Origin: Undaria pinnatifida
Taxonomy: Eukaryota; Sar; Phaeophyceae; Laminariales; Alariaceae
DNA: 64,000 nt
Assembly (NCBI GenBank): GCA_012845835.1
Contig: JABAKD010000021.1
Location: 17,177,666-17,241,665, forward strand
Direction: 5' to 3'
Below the pieces are notes generated by a model. That model made no database searches, had not been told where the DNA came from, and was given only the letters and a program-made list of their open reading frames with translations. Shown one piece after another: positions 45,801 through 57,003 of the stretch. The first letter of the stretch is position 1; every line of letters starts with the position of its first letter. The translations under genes and the position numbers were made by a program.

Positions 45801-48800
45801 ACGATCAAAGCCGGCGATGACTTCGAGGCCAGCTGCCTCCACGTGGTGCAACCGGGGGACACCTGCTACCTCGAGAAGGGCAACTACAAGCACGACGGCC
45901 TCACCGTCACCCACGGTACCGCCGACAAGCGAATCACGATCACCGGACACTCAGAAGCCTGCATCAGGGGTAGCAACACCCAGGACCGCGTCCTACAGAT
46001 CGCCCACGACTACTACACCATCGAAGGCATTTGCTTCAACGGGCAGCACGGGAGCGACTTCTGCGCGACCGCTATTTATGTGCTCGGGGCGGACAAGAAG
46101 AGCACTAAGAACGGCGTGAAGTCATCGGTGACGGGGCTTCAGCTGTTCAACTTGGAGATCAAGAACTTCGACTCCGAGTGCATCCACTTCCGGTACTTTG
46201 TGACCCACGCGGAGGTGCAAGGGTGTACGATCCAGAAGTGCGGACGAGAAGACTTCGAGCACGGCGGGGGGGGCAAGGTTGGGGAGGGTATCTACCTCGG
46301 AACCGCCTTGGACCAGGTCGACGACAACAAGGTGAGAATCCTCTCGGCATAGTTCGGCTATTCGTTATCAAGAACACCGCAGCGGCATGATTGGCCGTTG
46401 TTTTTTAGAGCACACAACCGCCATTCAAGCGGTATAATTGTATTTTTTTTTTTGGGGGGGGGGGGACTCACCGCGATGTTTTACAGTAGCTAATTTTCTT
46501 TATGACAGTCAAGTTGGATATCAGCCGTTGAGGGTTGGGGGCCAAGATCCCCGACGTACTTAATCGTCCACAACTAGCTTAACTACATAATTTAATTAAC
46601 CTACATTAGTAGTACCACCTTCGAGATGAAGCGATATTATAAAGTGAACACGTTGCCTATTCCAGCAAGTGGCGGGTTGCAGTGTTTAGAGAATATGTGC
46701 GACCGCAAAAGTGGCCTTAGCCTTATGATTGTTTGGGCTACAAGATCCTCTACACCTGGTTGCACTTTTATTTGTAGGGCCTACGTAAACGTGTAAAACT
46801 TTTCGCAAACGTTGGTTCCAATTTTGCAGCTGCGTGAAAAAAAAGGCGCATACCAATGTCAGTAGTGAATTCCTCCGACACTAGTTCCCACTATAGGCTA
46901 GTGGTTTGGCACGAAACATTGCGGATGCAGTTATAACAGTGCTAACGCGGCCATTCTCCCGCGGCAGCGAGAACTGCCTGTTCTTTACCGTAACTACCTG
47001 GTGACGGGTATGATAGATGCCATAGATATCATAGATATCATACCAACTGACTCTTGACTCTAAAATAGCTGTTGACCCAAGGTGTCAATGGAGGCTCTGG
47101 TATCATGTACGTGCATAGGTGCCAGCTGTGTCTGATACGTGACACAGCGGTTGGTTGTAACGGCGTTTTCTCATATGTTAGGCGATCTGAGAATATCCTC
47201 GGGACGTTGGTACTTGATGATATATTTCATGGGAAGCTATGCAAGGGATTTTTTCTATCGACAGCATCAAAAGAGATACGCCACATCCTGGGTGATGTAG
47301 GTATGCGGAGGGAGGTAAGTGTTGGTTGGGTAAGTCGAGCCACCCTCTCCTCCGAAAAACCTCAGGCTTTTGAGAGATTTTTGCCATGACCACTGATCAC
47401 TACCTACTATTAATAATAGCTGTCAGCGCCGATTGGTTTTCTAACACGAGCCACTCTCTCTTGTCCGCTCTCCCCTCCAAACCCTGCCTTCCATTTTTTT
47501 TTTACAGGCGCCCGAAGTGAAGCTGAGGACCGGCAGCGCCGACAACGTCAACGCTGATGTCTGCCGCAACAACTGGATCCACCACAACACGTTCCGGACG
47601 TACGGTAACGAGTGCGTAGACGTCAAGGAGGGCTCCACCGACAACCTCATCGAGTACAACATATGCGAGAAACAGAAGGACACGAACTCTGGAGGGTTCG
47701 GGCTCCGCGGGTCGGGTAACACCATCCGGTACAATGACATCGCGGAGTGCGTCGGCGCGGGTGTGCGAGTCGGCGGGGACAAGGGGTACGGTAAGAAAAA
47801 CAACATCTACGGGAACGGCATCAAGAACACGGCTAAGGGTGCCTTCAACGTCATGCAGCCCGACCAGGGGGTAATCTGCGAGAACGACGTTTCCGGAACG
47901 ACTCTGGTGAGTAAACGAACTGTCAAACAGCATAGGATTGCGTAGTCAAACAGCATAGGATTGCGTAGTCGTAGCGTAGTGGTAGCAAGAAGTAAAAGGT
48001 TGAATAGAGTATGTCAGTGTTGCCGCCGGACGGTGGTTCAACGGCCGAACACGTAGAATTCGTTATGGGTACGGCCCCGCAGTCTGCGGGCTACCCGACC
48101 GCTATGACAAAAAAAAAAAAATGGCAGAATCCCAACCCTCTACGCATCGTATGAAACGAATGGCTTATTTTTCGTTAGAACATCACGGTGAGCGAAGTCC
48201 TCCTTCTCTTCATTTTTCGCTTGCCCCCTCGCTGACACACTAATGCGTTATGGTTTTTGTGTCTAGCCGTCTGACAAAGAGCGGCGTGAGCGTCAAGTCA
48301 CAAAAACTGACTAATTTAAATCAATACAAAACGAGGGCCACTTTTAAGCCGAGTAAAAATACGACAGCCACCTTTACTTGATCTTCTGCCTGTAGAGGTT
48401 GTCCCCTCTCCAACACCACGCCTCCAGCCGTTCCAAATCATCCTCACGCGGGTAGTCGGCGCTTTGAGCGACCAGAGCAGCACGTTGTGTTTTGTTACTT
48501 ACACAGCGGTCCCACCTCTCTAAATAATCCTCTGTATAATGGTGCAGGTGGTGGGCGCGTACAGCGACGAAAAGGATTTCGAGGCCGACAACGCACTCGG
48601 ATCCTGCCCCTCCAAACCGGGCAGCCTCGACGGCTTCGACTCCAGCGACTCCAGCGACTCCAGCTCAGACGACGACGACAAGGTCGGCGTAAACGGTGCC
48701 GATTCATCCAGCGACAGTGAAGAGCTTTTCACGGTCGAATCCAACGACGGCGCCGGTTCGTCCGGCCTGGGTGGATGTGGAACTGTTCTTGGCGTGTCGG

Positions 48801-50211
48801 AGGTTGAAGTGGAGCACATGGAGAAGATGGACACGGACACCAGCGTTGATAACTTGTTTGATTCGAAGATCAGCTCGTACTTCTCGGTCAACCGCGAGAG
48901 TACCTCGATTACGCTGGAGCTGGAGGAGGAGACCGAAATTGATGGGGTTTCCATTGGCTTCTTCATGAAGGCGATGTCCGAGGAGAGGGTCATGACGTTC
49001 GATGTTTCGGTCAGGGCTGCGGATGGGGACTGGACGACTGTGATCTCTAGGAAGGAGTCTTCTGGAGATTACAAGGTGGTGGAATCGTTCCCGTTCTCTT
49101 CCATTAAGGCGCTCTACGTACGTTTCACGAGCCACGGAAACACCTTCAACAAGTGAGTAGTATAAATTCGAAGTATTGGATTCCCGTAACATCTTGAACA
49201 AGTCGGTCCTAAAAGTAGTATAATAATTTAGTATATAGATATGCTGGAGTACCTTCCCTTCTCTGGTCGTTGAAGGCGGGAAACATCTTCAACAACTAGC
49301 AAGCTTTAATATTGAAAATCACATACCAGGTATTCTTTATCGTATCATGGGTGTAGTTCATTTCCCAACCCAAAAACAGCGTGTGTCTGTTAAATACACA
49401 TTAGGACACATTAGAACAGATTCGAAGGAAGTGGATCCCCGTAATCACTTTTACGACACAAATCAAGACAAGGTGAACACGTACGCCCAACCTTCCCCCC
49501 TTCCGACGCATCCCCCCTGCCCCCCGTTAATCTGGATGTTTTAACGCACTCGTACGGAAGACATCGCCTCCCCCGCCCCCCCACCCCCTAAGCTCGTCTT
49601 TTGTGACCCTCTCCCCGCTTTTCCCCCTCTCCGGGGCCGCTCCCCCCCCCCCCCTCCCCGCCCCGGTTTTTCTTGACAGCTGGACCGCGTTGACCGAGTT
49701 CGAGGTCTGCGGATCTTCCTCGCAGGAATCCAACGCTCTCTTCGGTGGGGCCAAGGCGGTCAGCAAGGAGATCCAGGCGCTCGCCGGCGAAGTCTGCGCC
49801 AACCCCTCCAAGATGGCCCCCATCTCCGTCCGCACCGACGGAAACGATAACGTCGGTGCGCTGTTCGACGGAAACTTCCGCACTCGTTGGTCTACCCTCA
49901 ACACCGCCAACGACAACGACCTCAACAACGACAAGATAATCATGCGTTTCCTGGGCGACCAGAGAATTTCCAGAGTTAAGATCGCTTTCTTTGACGGGGA
50001 TCTCGCTAGGCCTCACTTCAGCCTCTACAAGCAGAACGCCGTGCAGAGAACGTGGGTGAACGTGCTTGACCACCAGATTGGCTCGAAGACAGAGGCATTC
50101 CAGACGTTCGACATCCAGGAGAGCGGGGTGAACCATCTCTACATCGTCGGCAACGGTAACGATATCGGTGATTACACCAAGATTTCTGAGATCGAGGTGT
50201 GGGGATGCTAA
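42868..50211 (+). CDS. Secreted right-handed beta-helix protein with two C-terminal discoidin-like modules
   Basis: Modelled exons: 42868-42903, 45771-46331, 47508-47906, 48179-48187 (9-nt microexon, optional), 48548-49152 and 49680-50211. All introns are GT-AG and all joins keep frame, giving 713 codons with the microexon or 710 without. Exon 1 gives MRAAASLAIIAT and joins LFSSSAA, a signal peptide. Residues about 20-335 form a parallel beta-helix, with runs such as RITITGH, YYTIEGICF, NNWIHHNTF and NLIEYNICE; this fold is common in polysaccharide lyases, epimerases and NosD-like proteins. About 366-395 is an acidic Ser/Asp linker. Two modules ending EFEVCG and ISEIEVWGC resemble F5/8 type C (CBM32-like) domains. 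Enzyme activity and substrate cannot be stated; an alginate or other wall-polysaccharide role is inference. Gene spacing suggests a lone gene. Confidence 0.85.
42904..45770 (+). other. Proposed long first intron of the beta-helix gene
   Basis: It begins GTGAGT after ACG and ends TTTTCTCGCAG before CTGTTT. Phase 0 on both sides. It contains a 27-bp direct duplication at 44221-44247 and 44251-44277 (unit including CATGTCCAATGAATGCACCC) and several TACCAGGTA/TACCTGGTA motifs. No other gene is recognised inside, but its length means an unseen exon cannot be excluded. Confidence 0.65.
46332..47507 (+). other. Second intron of the beta-helix gene
   Basis: Starts GTGAGA after AACAAG and ends in a T-rich tract plus TTTACAG. 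Includes an A/T-run (46441-46450) and a G-run. Nothing else recognised. Confidence 0.8.
48179..48187 (+). other. Candidate 9-nt microexon of the beta-helix gene
   Basis: AACATCACG (Asn-Ile-Thr, a possible N-glycosylation sequon) between TTTTCGTTAG and GTGAGC. It keeps the frame of the flanking exons at phase 0. The protein also joins in frame without it, so this rests only on splice-site context. Confidence 0.4.
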
Positions 50212-50749
50212 GAAGTGAAAGTTTTTTACCGTCGTTCCGGGATGTTTTGCCCGGGGGGAACGAACGAATGACCTTTTTCTTCCAAGGGCGTGTTTAGCGG
50301 GGGAGATGTTCTACACGGGTTACCCGCTGTTACATACTCTCCCGAGTATCACCAGCAGCAATCAGATGTGGTATCCCGGGCCGGGTACCGTATAGAATGA
50401 ATACCCGGATAGGCAAACCCCTTGGATATTTTTTTTCAAGTGTTTTTGTGGTTTGTGGTTTGTGGTTGGTTTATGTGGCGCATGACGAGGGTTCGGGAGG
50501 AAGGACAGTATGGGTCGGGTTCTTTTCGTCGTTTGATTAATTTTATTTAGAAGGGGTGTGTTTTGTAGGGTATATGCCCTGGGGTGCCCTGGGTACCCGC
50601 CAAACCTCAATTGTTTTGGTCGTACTCCGGTAGTTTTCCTGGGTATACTCTGCAGGTACTCGGGTGTATACTCTACCAGTACCCGAGTATACTCCCTGCA
50701 CGACACACAGCCTTCATTGAGCCCATTTTGTCTTGAGTAGACCCAGTGG
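50212..50749. other. Downstream of the beta-helix gene; repeated Ts and GT tracts
   Basis: No gene recognised. 50570-50705 has several short repeats around GTACTCGGGTGTATACTC and CCCGAGTATACTCC. Confidence 0.5.
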
Positions 50750-50935
50750 CCAGATGGCGAGGCCCTCGTTCGTCATGGCGGTTAGGTTTGGATGTTGATT
50801 TTCGTAGAGAGCGCCAAGGCCTCATGGCTGGTTCAGCGGGTTCCATAGAGAGTGGCTGGTTCGCTGGGTATCGTAGAGGGCGCCACGACGTTTGGTTGGT
50901 CTGTTTGCTTCCTCCGAGAGCGCCAAGGCTTTTTT
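50750..50935. repeat. ~50-bp degenerate tandem repeat
   Basis: About four diverged units, each with TGGTTCGCTGGGTATCGTAG-like and GAGAGCGCCAAGGC-like segments (for example at 50808, 50877 and 50916). Confidence 0.8.
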
Positions 50936-51265
50936 TTGTGTAAACATTTGCATCCGAGCGCTGCTGGTGTTTGGAAGGAAAACGTACGCGGCCGTATCGA
51001 TGTCAAAAACGGGAGAGAAAAAAAAAATCACCGTCTCTGGGGTAAACAACGCGGCGTAATTACATAGGTAGGACTTAGCGCACGCGTTGTCACCGTATGC
51101 ATTTGAGACGTTTTGCTTCTAATCTTTTGCTGGGTCGTATACTTTATTGTGCGCAAGCCCCCCCGAGCGTTTCATCGTGCTCTGGTCGTCTCCGGTCAAG
51201 AAGCCTTTATCGAAAATAAGCCAGGCAGCTTTTCGATTGAGGCGTACCGTGTAACACTCATGCTC
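50936..51265. other. Stretch without a recognisable gene
   Basis: Nothing recognised. Confidence 0.5.
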
Positions 51266-51390
51266 ATGCAATCACACCCCCTGGAGTAAATTTTTCAAGG
51301 ATAACACCCCCGGGGGTAATGTCCGACGGATAACACCCCCGGGGATAAATTTCCGATGGATTCCACCCCCAGGGGGGTAATTTTCCGGAT
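51266..51390. repeat. ~30-bp tandem repeat with CACCCCCGGGGGTAA
   Basis: Four units separated by AAATTTCCGATGGAT-like segments. The CCCCCGGGGG core is palindromic. Confidence 0.9.
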
Positions 51391-51984
51391 ACTCTTCCTC
51401 CGAAATGATAGGAAATGAGAGCATGCAAGATAAAAACGGTCGTTTTTGGCAACGTGTCGTCGAGGTATATCCATCAACACACCGCTCGGCGTCGTTTGAG
51501 TAACGTTCCGGTGCGGTGGAGACAATCAGCCAACAAAATACATCGAAGGGGTGTGGTATTTTACGTGACTAGCTCGCTCCGAGAGGATGGTTCTGTCTTG
51601 CCTGTCAGCGTACGGTATTGCTTCTAGTTGCACAGCGTACACCCATGACGGCCCGTCCCTTGAAGCAAGCCGGCAGTTTGTTGGTCCGTTCATGTGCTGC
51701 CTCTCCGCCGTAGATTTTTAGATAGCAGGCGTTGACAGTACTGCCTTTTGTTTCTGTAGTGGAATTTTTTTTTGTGCGTAGTTGTATGTTTTTTTCACGT
51801 TATGATTGTAATTTTTATGGAGCGCAATTCCCTAGAGCTGCCCCGTCGTCTTTGCTTTTTCGTCAATTTTATTGTAGCAACAAGCTCATGTAAGATAATC
51901 ATCAAGCTGACGCAAGTCAAATGAGCGTACGGTCGAATGTCGAACCTTACCTGTGGGGCCAGATGGCTTTTTGACAAGGAAGAA
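51391..51984. other. Stretch without a recognisable gene
   Basis: Nothing recognised. Confidence 0.5.
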
Positions 51985-52214
51985 ATGGAAAGGGGGGGGG
52001 TCTGTAATCATGGCGTCGTGCATGGCCGCATACCCTTCGACAATGGTGGCACACCTACACATGACCCTCGCATCCCGACAATGCTGGGACGGAACACGCA
52101 GGGGTTTCATCGACCAGTTAGGCATCGCGTGTACCAAGAGTGAAGCGCGATGAGGTGTTCGGCGAGTCGCATGAATGAAGGGGGAGGGAGGGGGGGGGGG
52201 GGGGGGGGGGGGGG
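51985..52214 (+). repeat. G-run-flanked dispersed repeat, most complete copy
   Basis: From a G-run at about 51992 through GTAATCATGGCGTCGTGCAT, GCATCCCGACAATGCTGGGA, CAGTTAGGCATCGCGTGTAC, CAAGAGTGAAGCGCGATGAG and GTGTTCGGCGAGTCGCATG to a second G-run of nearly 30 bases (about 52187-52214, one interruption). The family has G-runs at both ends in this copy. Confidence 0.8.
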
Positions 52215-52560
52215 TAGATCAGGTTTCAGCAAGAGGAGGCCTACGGGTCGGGAGAAAGTTCGAGTGACAGAATGAGGGGTCAAAGGAGAAGCTTTTTCGG
52301 GGGGTGTAAGAGGGCTGTAAAGCCGATGAATGAAAATATCAAACACAATACTCGACAACACACACCGCCCGCGGCGCGTCTTTTTTTATGATTAGTTGGT
52401 CGTGGATTGTGTGTCGACGGTTTTTGCCTCTTTACAGGCCACGTAATTATTGTATTTTTTTTATTGCTTTTTGAGGAAAAATATTGGAATTTTTTGCCTG
52501 GAGATCTGGTTTTTATGATATTTGCTGTCGACTATTTATTGTATGGATATCGAAAGAGAA
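52215..52560. other. Stretch without a recognisable gene
   Basis: Nothing recognised. Confidence 0.5.
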
Positions 52561-52810
52561 TGGAATACGGTACGATTTTGATACGATTTCGGCACGATTT
52601 AAGGTGTCATTTCGATACGATTTTGACACAATTTCGGCACGATTAAGGTGCGATTTCGATACGATGTCGACACGATTCCGATAAGATGTCGATACGGCTG
52701 AAGTCGATCAAAATGCAATGTCGAAAATCATTCCAACACGGCGTACGATACGATGTCGATACAATTTCGATACATTTTTCGTACGACTTCGATATTATAG
52801 TTCCGAAGTG
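52561..52810. repeat. Degenerate ~12-bp repeat, TTTCGATACGAT
   Basis: Some twenty variants of TTTCGATACGAT, TTTGATACGA and TGTCGACACGAT over 250 bp. Open frames across it are artefacts. Confidence 0.85.
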
Positions 52811-53575
52811 ATTTCGATGTTTTTGGATACTACTGATACTGTAGCGCGGCATGGTTTCGATATAATACGTATCACCATTTCGATAGCAGAGTATGCGGAA
52901 CTCACGAATGACGAGACGAAGACATGATCACATGACATGTACATTATCATCAGATGATCCCCACGCGCTGGGTGCCTACAAATAGGATTTATTTAGTATA
53001 ATCTCAAGGCCGGTGGACCACGCAAACCTGTGCGGCGTCACACACACTATATTGCTATATCATACTTCGAAGTATATTTTTATTATCAATACTACGTACA
53101 GCAAACAAGCGTCGTGTTTTTATATCCATCATATGATATATTGACCAGGCACACGACCACGAACTACTGCTGCTTAGCTGCTGACGTTGGACTGCTGTAA
53201 AAGTGCGGTGAACTAGTGCACAAAAGAGAGGATGGTGTCCTCGCCGAGCGGCATGTATATATATAATATAATAAGTGCATGTAGTCGTATCATGTAGACG
53301 AGATTCCAGATTCCAGCATTTGTTATGTGTTCTTCGAAAAGACAGCGTCCCCGGCGCCTATCGTGTTCGCTTGGCCACTACTCTATTGTAATACTATAAT
53401 AATAGTGTCTCGACGAGGCAAACCGAACGGTACTCTTCACGTAGGTGTTTTACCGATGGGCCCTGGCCGCAGTCTCAAGAGTGTGTTTAATTATTAATGC
53501 TTGGAAGTAAATAGTAGTCTATGCCTTCGAAGGGAAGGGTTTATTTAAGTGCTCGTAACAGTGGAGGTGTCATGA

Positions 53576-53577
<2 letters not shown>
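52811..53577. other. Stretch without a recognisable gene
   Basis: A TACTTCGAAGTA palindrome lies at 53063-53074. Nothing else recognised. Confidence 0.5.
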
Positions 53578-53613
<36 letters not shown>

Positions 53614-53815
53614 GCAGACAGATGATCTTAGTCTTGCGAAGCAAGACGTTTTACTGCCAGCCATACAACGTCAAATGCAAGGCAAGGAAGCATCGTTTCG
53701 TACTCAGTCTCACATTTTTTACATAATAATAGTAATAGTAATAGTAATAGTAAGGGTAATAGTTATAATAATAGTAACATATAGTAATATAGTATTATTA
53801 ATAGTAACACTTCTT
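53578..53815. repeat. (TA)n microsatellite and TAATAG repeats
   Basis: (TA)n of about 32 bases at 53579-53611, then TAATAG/AATAGTAAT units at 53724-53812. 53845-53895 has AGTACTAAGTACAAGT repeats. Confidence 0.9.
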
Positions 53816-56177
53816 CTCTAACAGAGTAGGGACCCTACAAGCACAAGTACTAAGTACAAGTACTAAGTACTAGTACTAAGTCCAAGTACTAAGTACATAA
53901 AGGTTGTAAGTAAGTACACAGCTGATTCAGTGGGTACTCTCCGTGCTCCGTATATATATATGCCGAAAGTATTTCACGTATTTACCGAACGTAGTCTTCC
54001 GCGGGCTGCAAACCAGAAGAAACCAAATCAAAAGGCAACAGCAACAGCAACAGCAACAGCAACAACAGCAAAGACAGCCCCTGCCAGGAACGATGTTGGA
54101 TCATATTTCCAAGTACGTACAACATATGATTTATACCAATACCATGTCTACACTTCAAACGAATGTACCACCACGTGACACATACATGCAGAGAGAGTCC
54201 TCTGCAGGCAGGCTGCTGCTGCAGACAAACTGTAAATAAAGAGGTTACCCCTTCGTTTGGCTTAGTTATTACCAGGTAGGGTTTATTGACATGTCGTGCT
54301 GTAGGCAGGAACATCGATACTAATACCCAACCAACGGGTCAAATCAAACACGAATCACTCAGACCAAAACGTCTGATCTCTGGCCCTGCCGCGATGACAG
54401 CGACGGGGTGGATGGGGCGACGACAAGGTCAGTGCGGGGGTGGTGACCCATGTAATAGTTTGGGGTTGCTGCTGGTCGTTATCTACAGGAGGCCTCGTAG
54501 AACGCCAAAAACATCGCGCTTTGTACGTACGTTACGGCACCTTCGGTATGTTATAGTCTGCATTGTTATACGACAGACAACAAACGCCACTACGATGTAT
54601 GCTAATGTCTACGGAGACCTCTTGGTATTCATTTTGATATTCAAACGTTTTTTAACGGTCCTCACATTTTCGGACTGATTATTGGTGGACTGGCGCAAAA
54701 CCTCAGACTGTGCAGTAAGCTCTGCTCCGTCCACTTCTATCATGCGGTGAATAGTTATAGCCCCTTGATTGTTCTCCACTCAGACACAGACTACTCGTGC
54801 CGGTATTTTTTACAAGTCCCGGGCCTTTTTCGTTACTGACTGGTATGTCGCAAACTGGAACCATCATCGACGATACATAATTGACAAAAGTGAGGGATAC
54901 ATGATACCAGTGAGTGACACACGGGACAGGCGTAACCGTGATGTGTACATACAAACGCCTTCAAAGCACCCAAAGCAATCCCGCACGCCATCAACGCCCC
55001 CCCCCCCCCCTCCTTAATGCTTCGTTGATCCTCCGTCTCGCCTTTGGTGGGTACGAAGGACTACCAGGTGTGGTGTTTAGGCGACGACCATATCTGGCAA
55101 CGAGCACACTCCTCCCCTCCTAAGATAGACCAACGGGATGTGCCAGTAACGAAAGTAAGGGACACGGGACACATTGACACGCGTACTTTGACACATGCAT
55201 GCAATACGCATTCAACCAACCGTAAACAGTGATGTCCATTTATGCCCACCCCTACAAGTTGGAGATGCTCTACTTCGAAGTATTACTCTATATTACAAGA
55301 AGGAACGGTCCTCAGGACCTTCTCGAAAGGAATGCGCGGTCAATGATAAACTTACCAAGGCAAGCAACATATGAGTGCCCCCCCCCCCTCCCCCCTGTAT
55401 ATCAGTAAGCGCCATGATATACCCGCGCACCTTGATACATATAAGTACTACGCGTTGAACCTACTGCAAACAGTCCTATACATTGTTAACCCCCTTCCCC
55501 CCCTCCGTCCCCAAGGCGGTTATCCTCCTCCTCCTCCTGCGAAATCATTCCCTGGAGCGAGCAGGGCGGGACCATCGGCTGCACCACGACGCCGTTTTGA
55601 CCTGTCAGGGCGATTGGACGAAGCGGTTGAAGCGACCAAGTGGGCAGGAGAAGGGAGATAGGCGGGCGAAACGACCACACACGACGCATGGCACTACAGG
55701 AAGAAAAAATATAGGGTCTAAAGAGTTGGCAAGATGACAATGCCCGCCACGATAGCACTTACTGCCAAAAATAGTTTCCGAACGTCAGGACTTCTTAACA
55801 CACTAGGTATTAAACTATTGCAGGATCTGCACTTTTTTTAGCATTAATAATTATATTGTTTCCCTTAAAATATACTCCGAGAACTTCGTACTTGTATCCA
55901 TTAATTCAGGCCATGGGGTTGCTTGCTCATCTACTCGCAATTTCTTCTTTTTCTTAAAAGCTCTTTTAATTTTGAGCGGGGTGTGGAGCTTTTTACGCCA
56001 AGAACATTGGGGGGGGAAAAATGATGCACACATCTCCTGGCATGTGTCATATCTACTCTTAGTATCATATTACTTTTAGTATTGTCCTGCTATTTATAGT
56101 ATTACACTAGACTAGTCTACAGCCCTTCTTTATACTATAGACTAGTCTACAGCCTTTCTTTCTACAGGTATACTATA
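53816..56177. other. Stretch without a convincing gene
   Basis: A CAACAG-type run at 54032-54070 encodes a short polyglutamine in one frame (KRQQQQQQ), but the frame has no ATG start nearby. 54286-54678 is open on the plus strand without a recognisable domain. A TACTTCGAAGTA palindrome is at 55271-55282. Confidence 0.4.
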
Positions 56178-56585
56178 GACTAGTGTGTAGTGTATAGTGT
56201 GTATAGTGTGTATAGTGTGTATAGTGTGTATAGTGTGTATAGTGTGTATAGTGTGTATAGTGTGTATAGTGTGTATAGTGTGTATAGTGTGTATAGTGTG
56301 TATAGTGTGTATAGTGTGTATAGTGTGTATAGTGTGTATAGTGTGTATAGTGTGTATAGTGTGTATAGTGTGTATAGTGTGTATAGTGTGTATAGTGTGT
56401 ATAGTGTGTATAGTGTGTTTAGTGTGTATAGTGTGTATAGTGTGTATAGTGTGTATAGTGTGTATATGTGTATAGTGTGTATAGTGTGTATAGTGTGTAT
56501 AGTGTGTATAGTGTGTATAGTGTGTATAGTGTGTATAGTGTGTATAGTGTGTATAGTGTGTATAGTGTGTATAGTGTGTATAGGT
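56178..56585. repeat. 9-bp array of about 45 units, GTGTGTATA
   Basis: Nearly perfect AGTGTGTAT units over 400 bp, with one T variant near 56419 and a single phase slip near 56465. It yields long frames on both strands, all artefacts. The low divergence means it is young or homogenised. Confidence 0.97.
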
Positions 56586-56945
56586 AAGTCCGACCTGGAA
56601 TCGACGGGTTGCAAAGAAAGACAATAATAATTCAGCTAAATTGACACACGACATGACATGTACTACATTATATTATAAAAAATAATAATAATAATATGTG
56701 GGCGTGTGGTGAACTTGATCGCAACAGGGTCTGGAAGGCGTGTTGCCGTGCATGCTTGTTAAGCTCCCCGCAGGCCCCCCCGGAGGGGCCTCGGGGGGCC
56801 GCCGGAGAGCCGCCGGGGGCAACACTTTGAGTCCTGTGCGTGAAGAAACGCCCGAGCGCCACCTTACCAAGCAAGTAAGTGCATTTCGACGCCAATAATC
56901 GTTTTTTTCGAGTTGCTTGTGCTTGATTATACGCCCCAAACACCA
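56586..56945. other. Stretch without a recognisable gene; GC-rich hairpins
   Basis: 56768-56820 is GC-rich with overlapping inverted repeats (CCCCCCGGAGG and GGGGGGCCGCC). No gene seen. Confidence 0.5.
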
Positions 56946-57003
56946 CTTGACCATGTGACCATGTGACCATGTGACCATGTGACCATGTGACCATGTGACC
57001 ATG
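56946..57003. repeat. 8-bp minisatellite, CATGTGAC
   Basis: Seven copies of ATGTGACC. Followed by a TGTGTGTATGTGTG tract. Confidence 0.95.

Noticed and set aside
45646-46119. Alternative plus-strand frame overlapping beta-helix exon 2
   Set aside because: It runs in another frame across a splice acceptor and has Thr/Ser/Pro-rich, shadow-like composition.
48495-48993. Minus-strand frames opposite beta-helix exon 5
   Set aside because: Mirror images of the Ser/Asp-rich linker codons; the plus-strand exon has flanking splice sites in phase.
53943-54239. Polyglutamine protein
   Set aside because: No ATG start, short, and the Gln run comes from a simple CAACAG repeat.
56142-56654. Long open frames of YTHYTH, HTIHTI and VYSVYS type
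   Set aside because: Artefacts of a 9-bp array, open in several frames on both strands.
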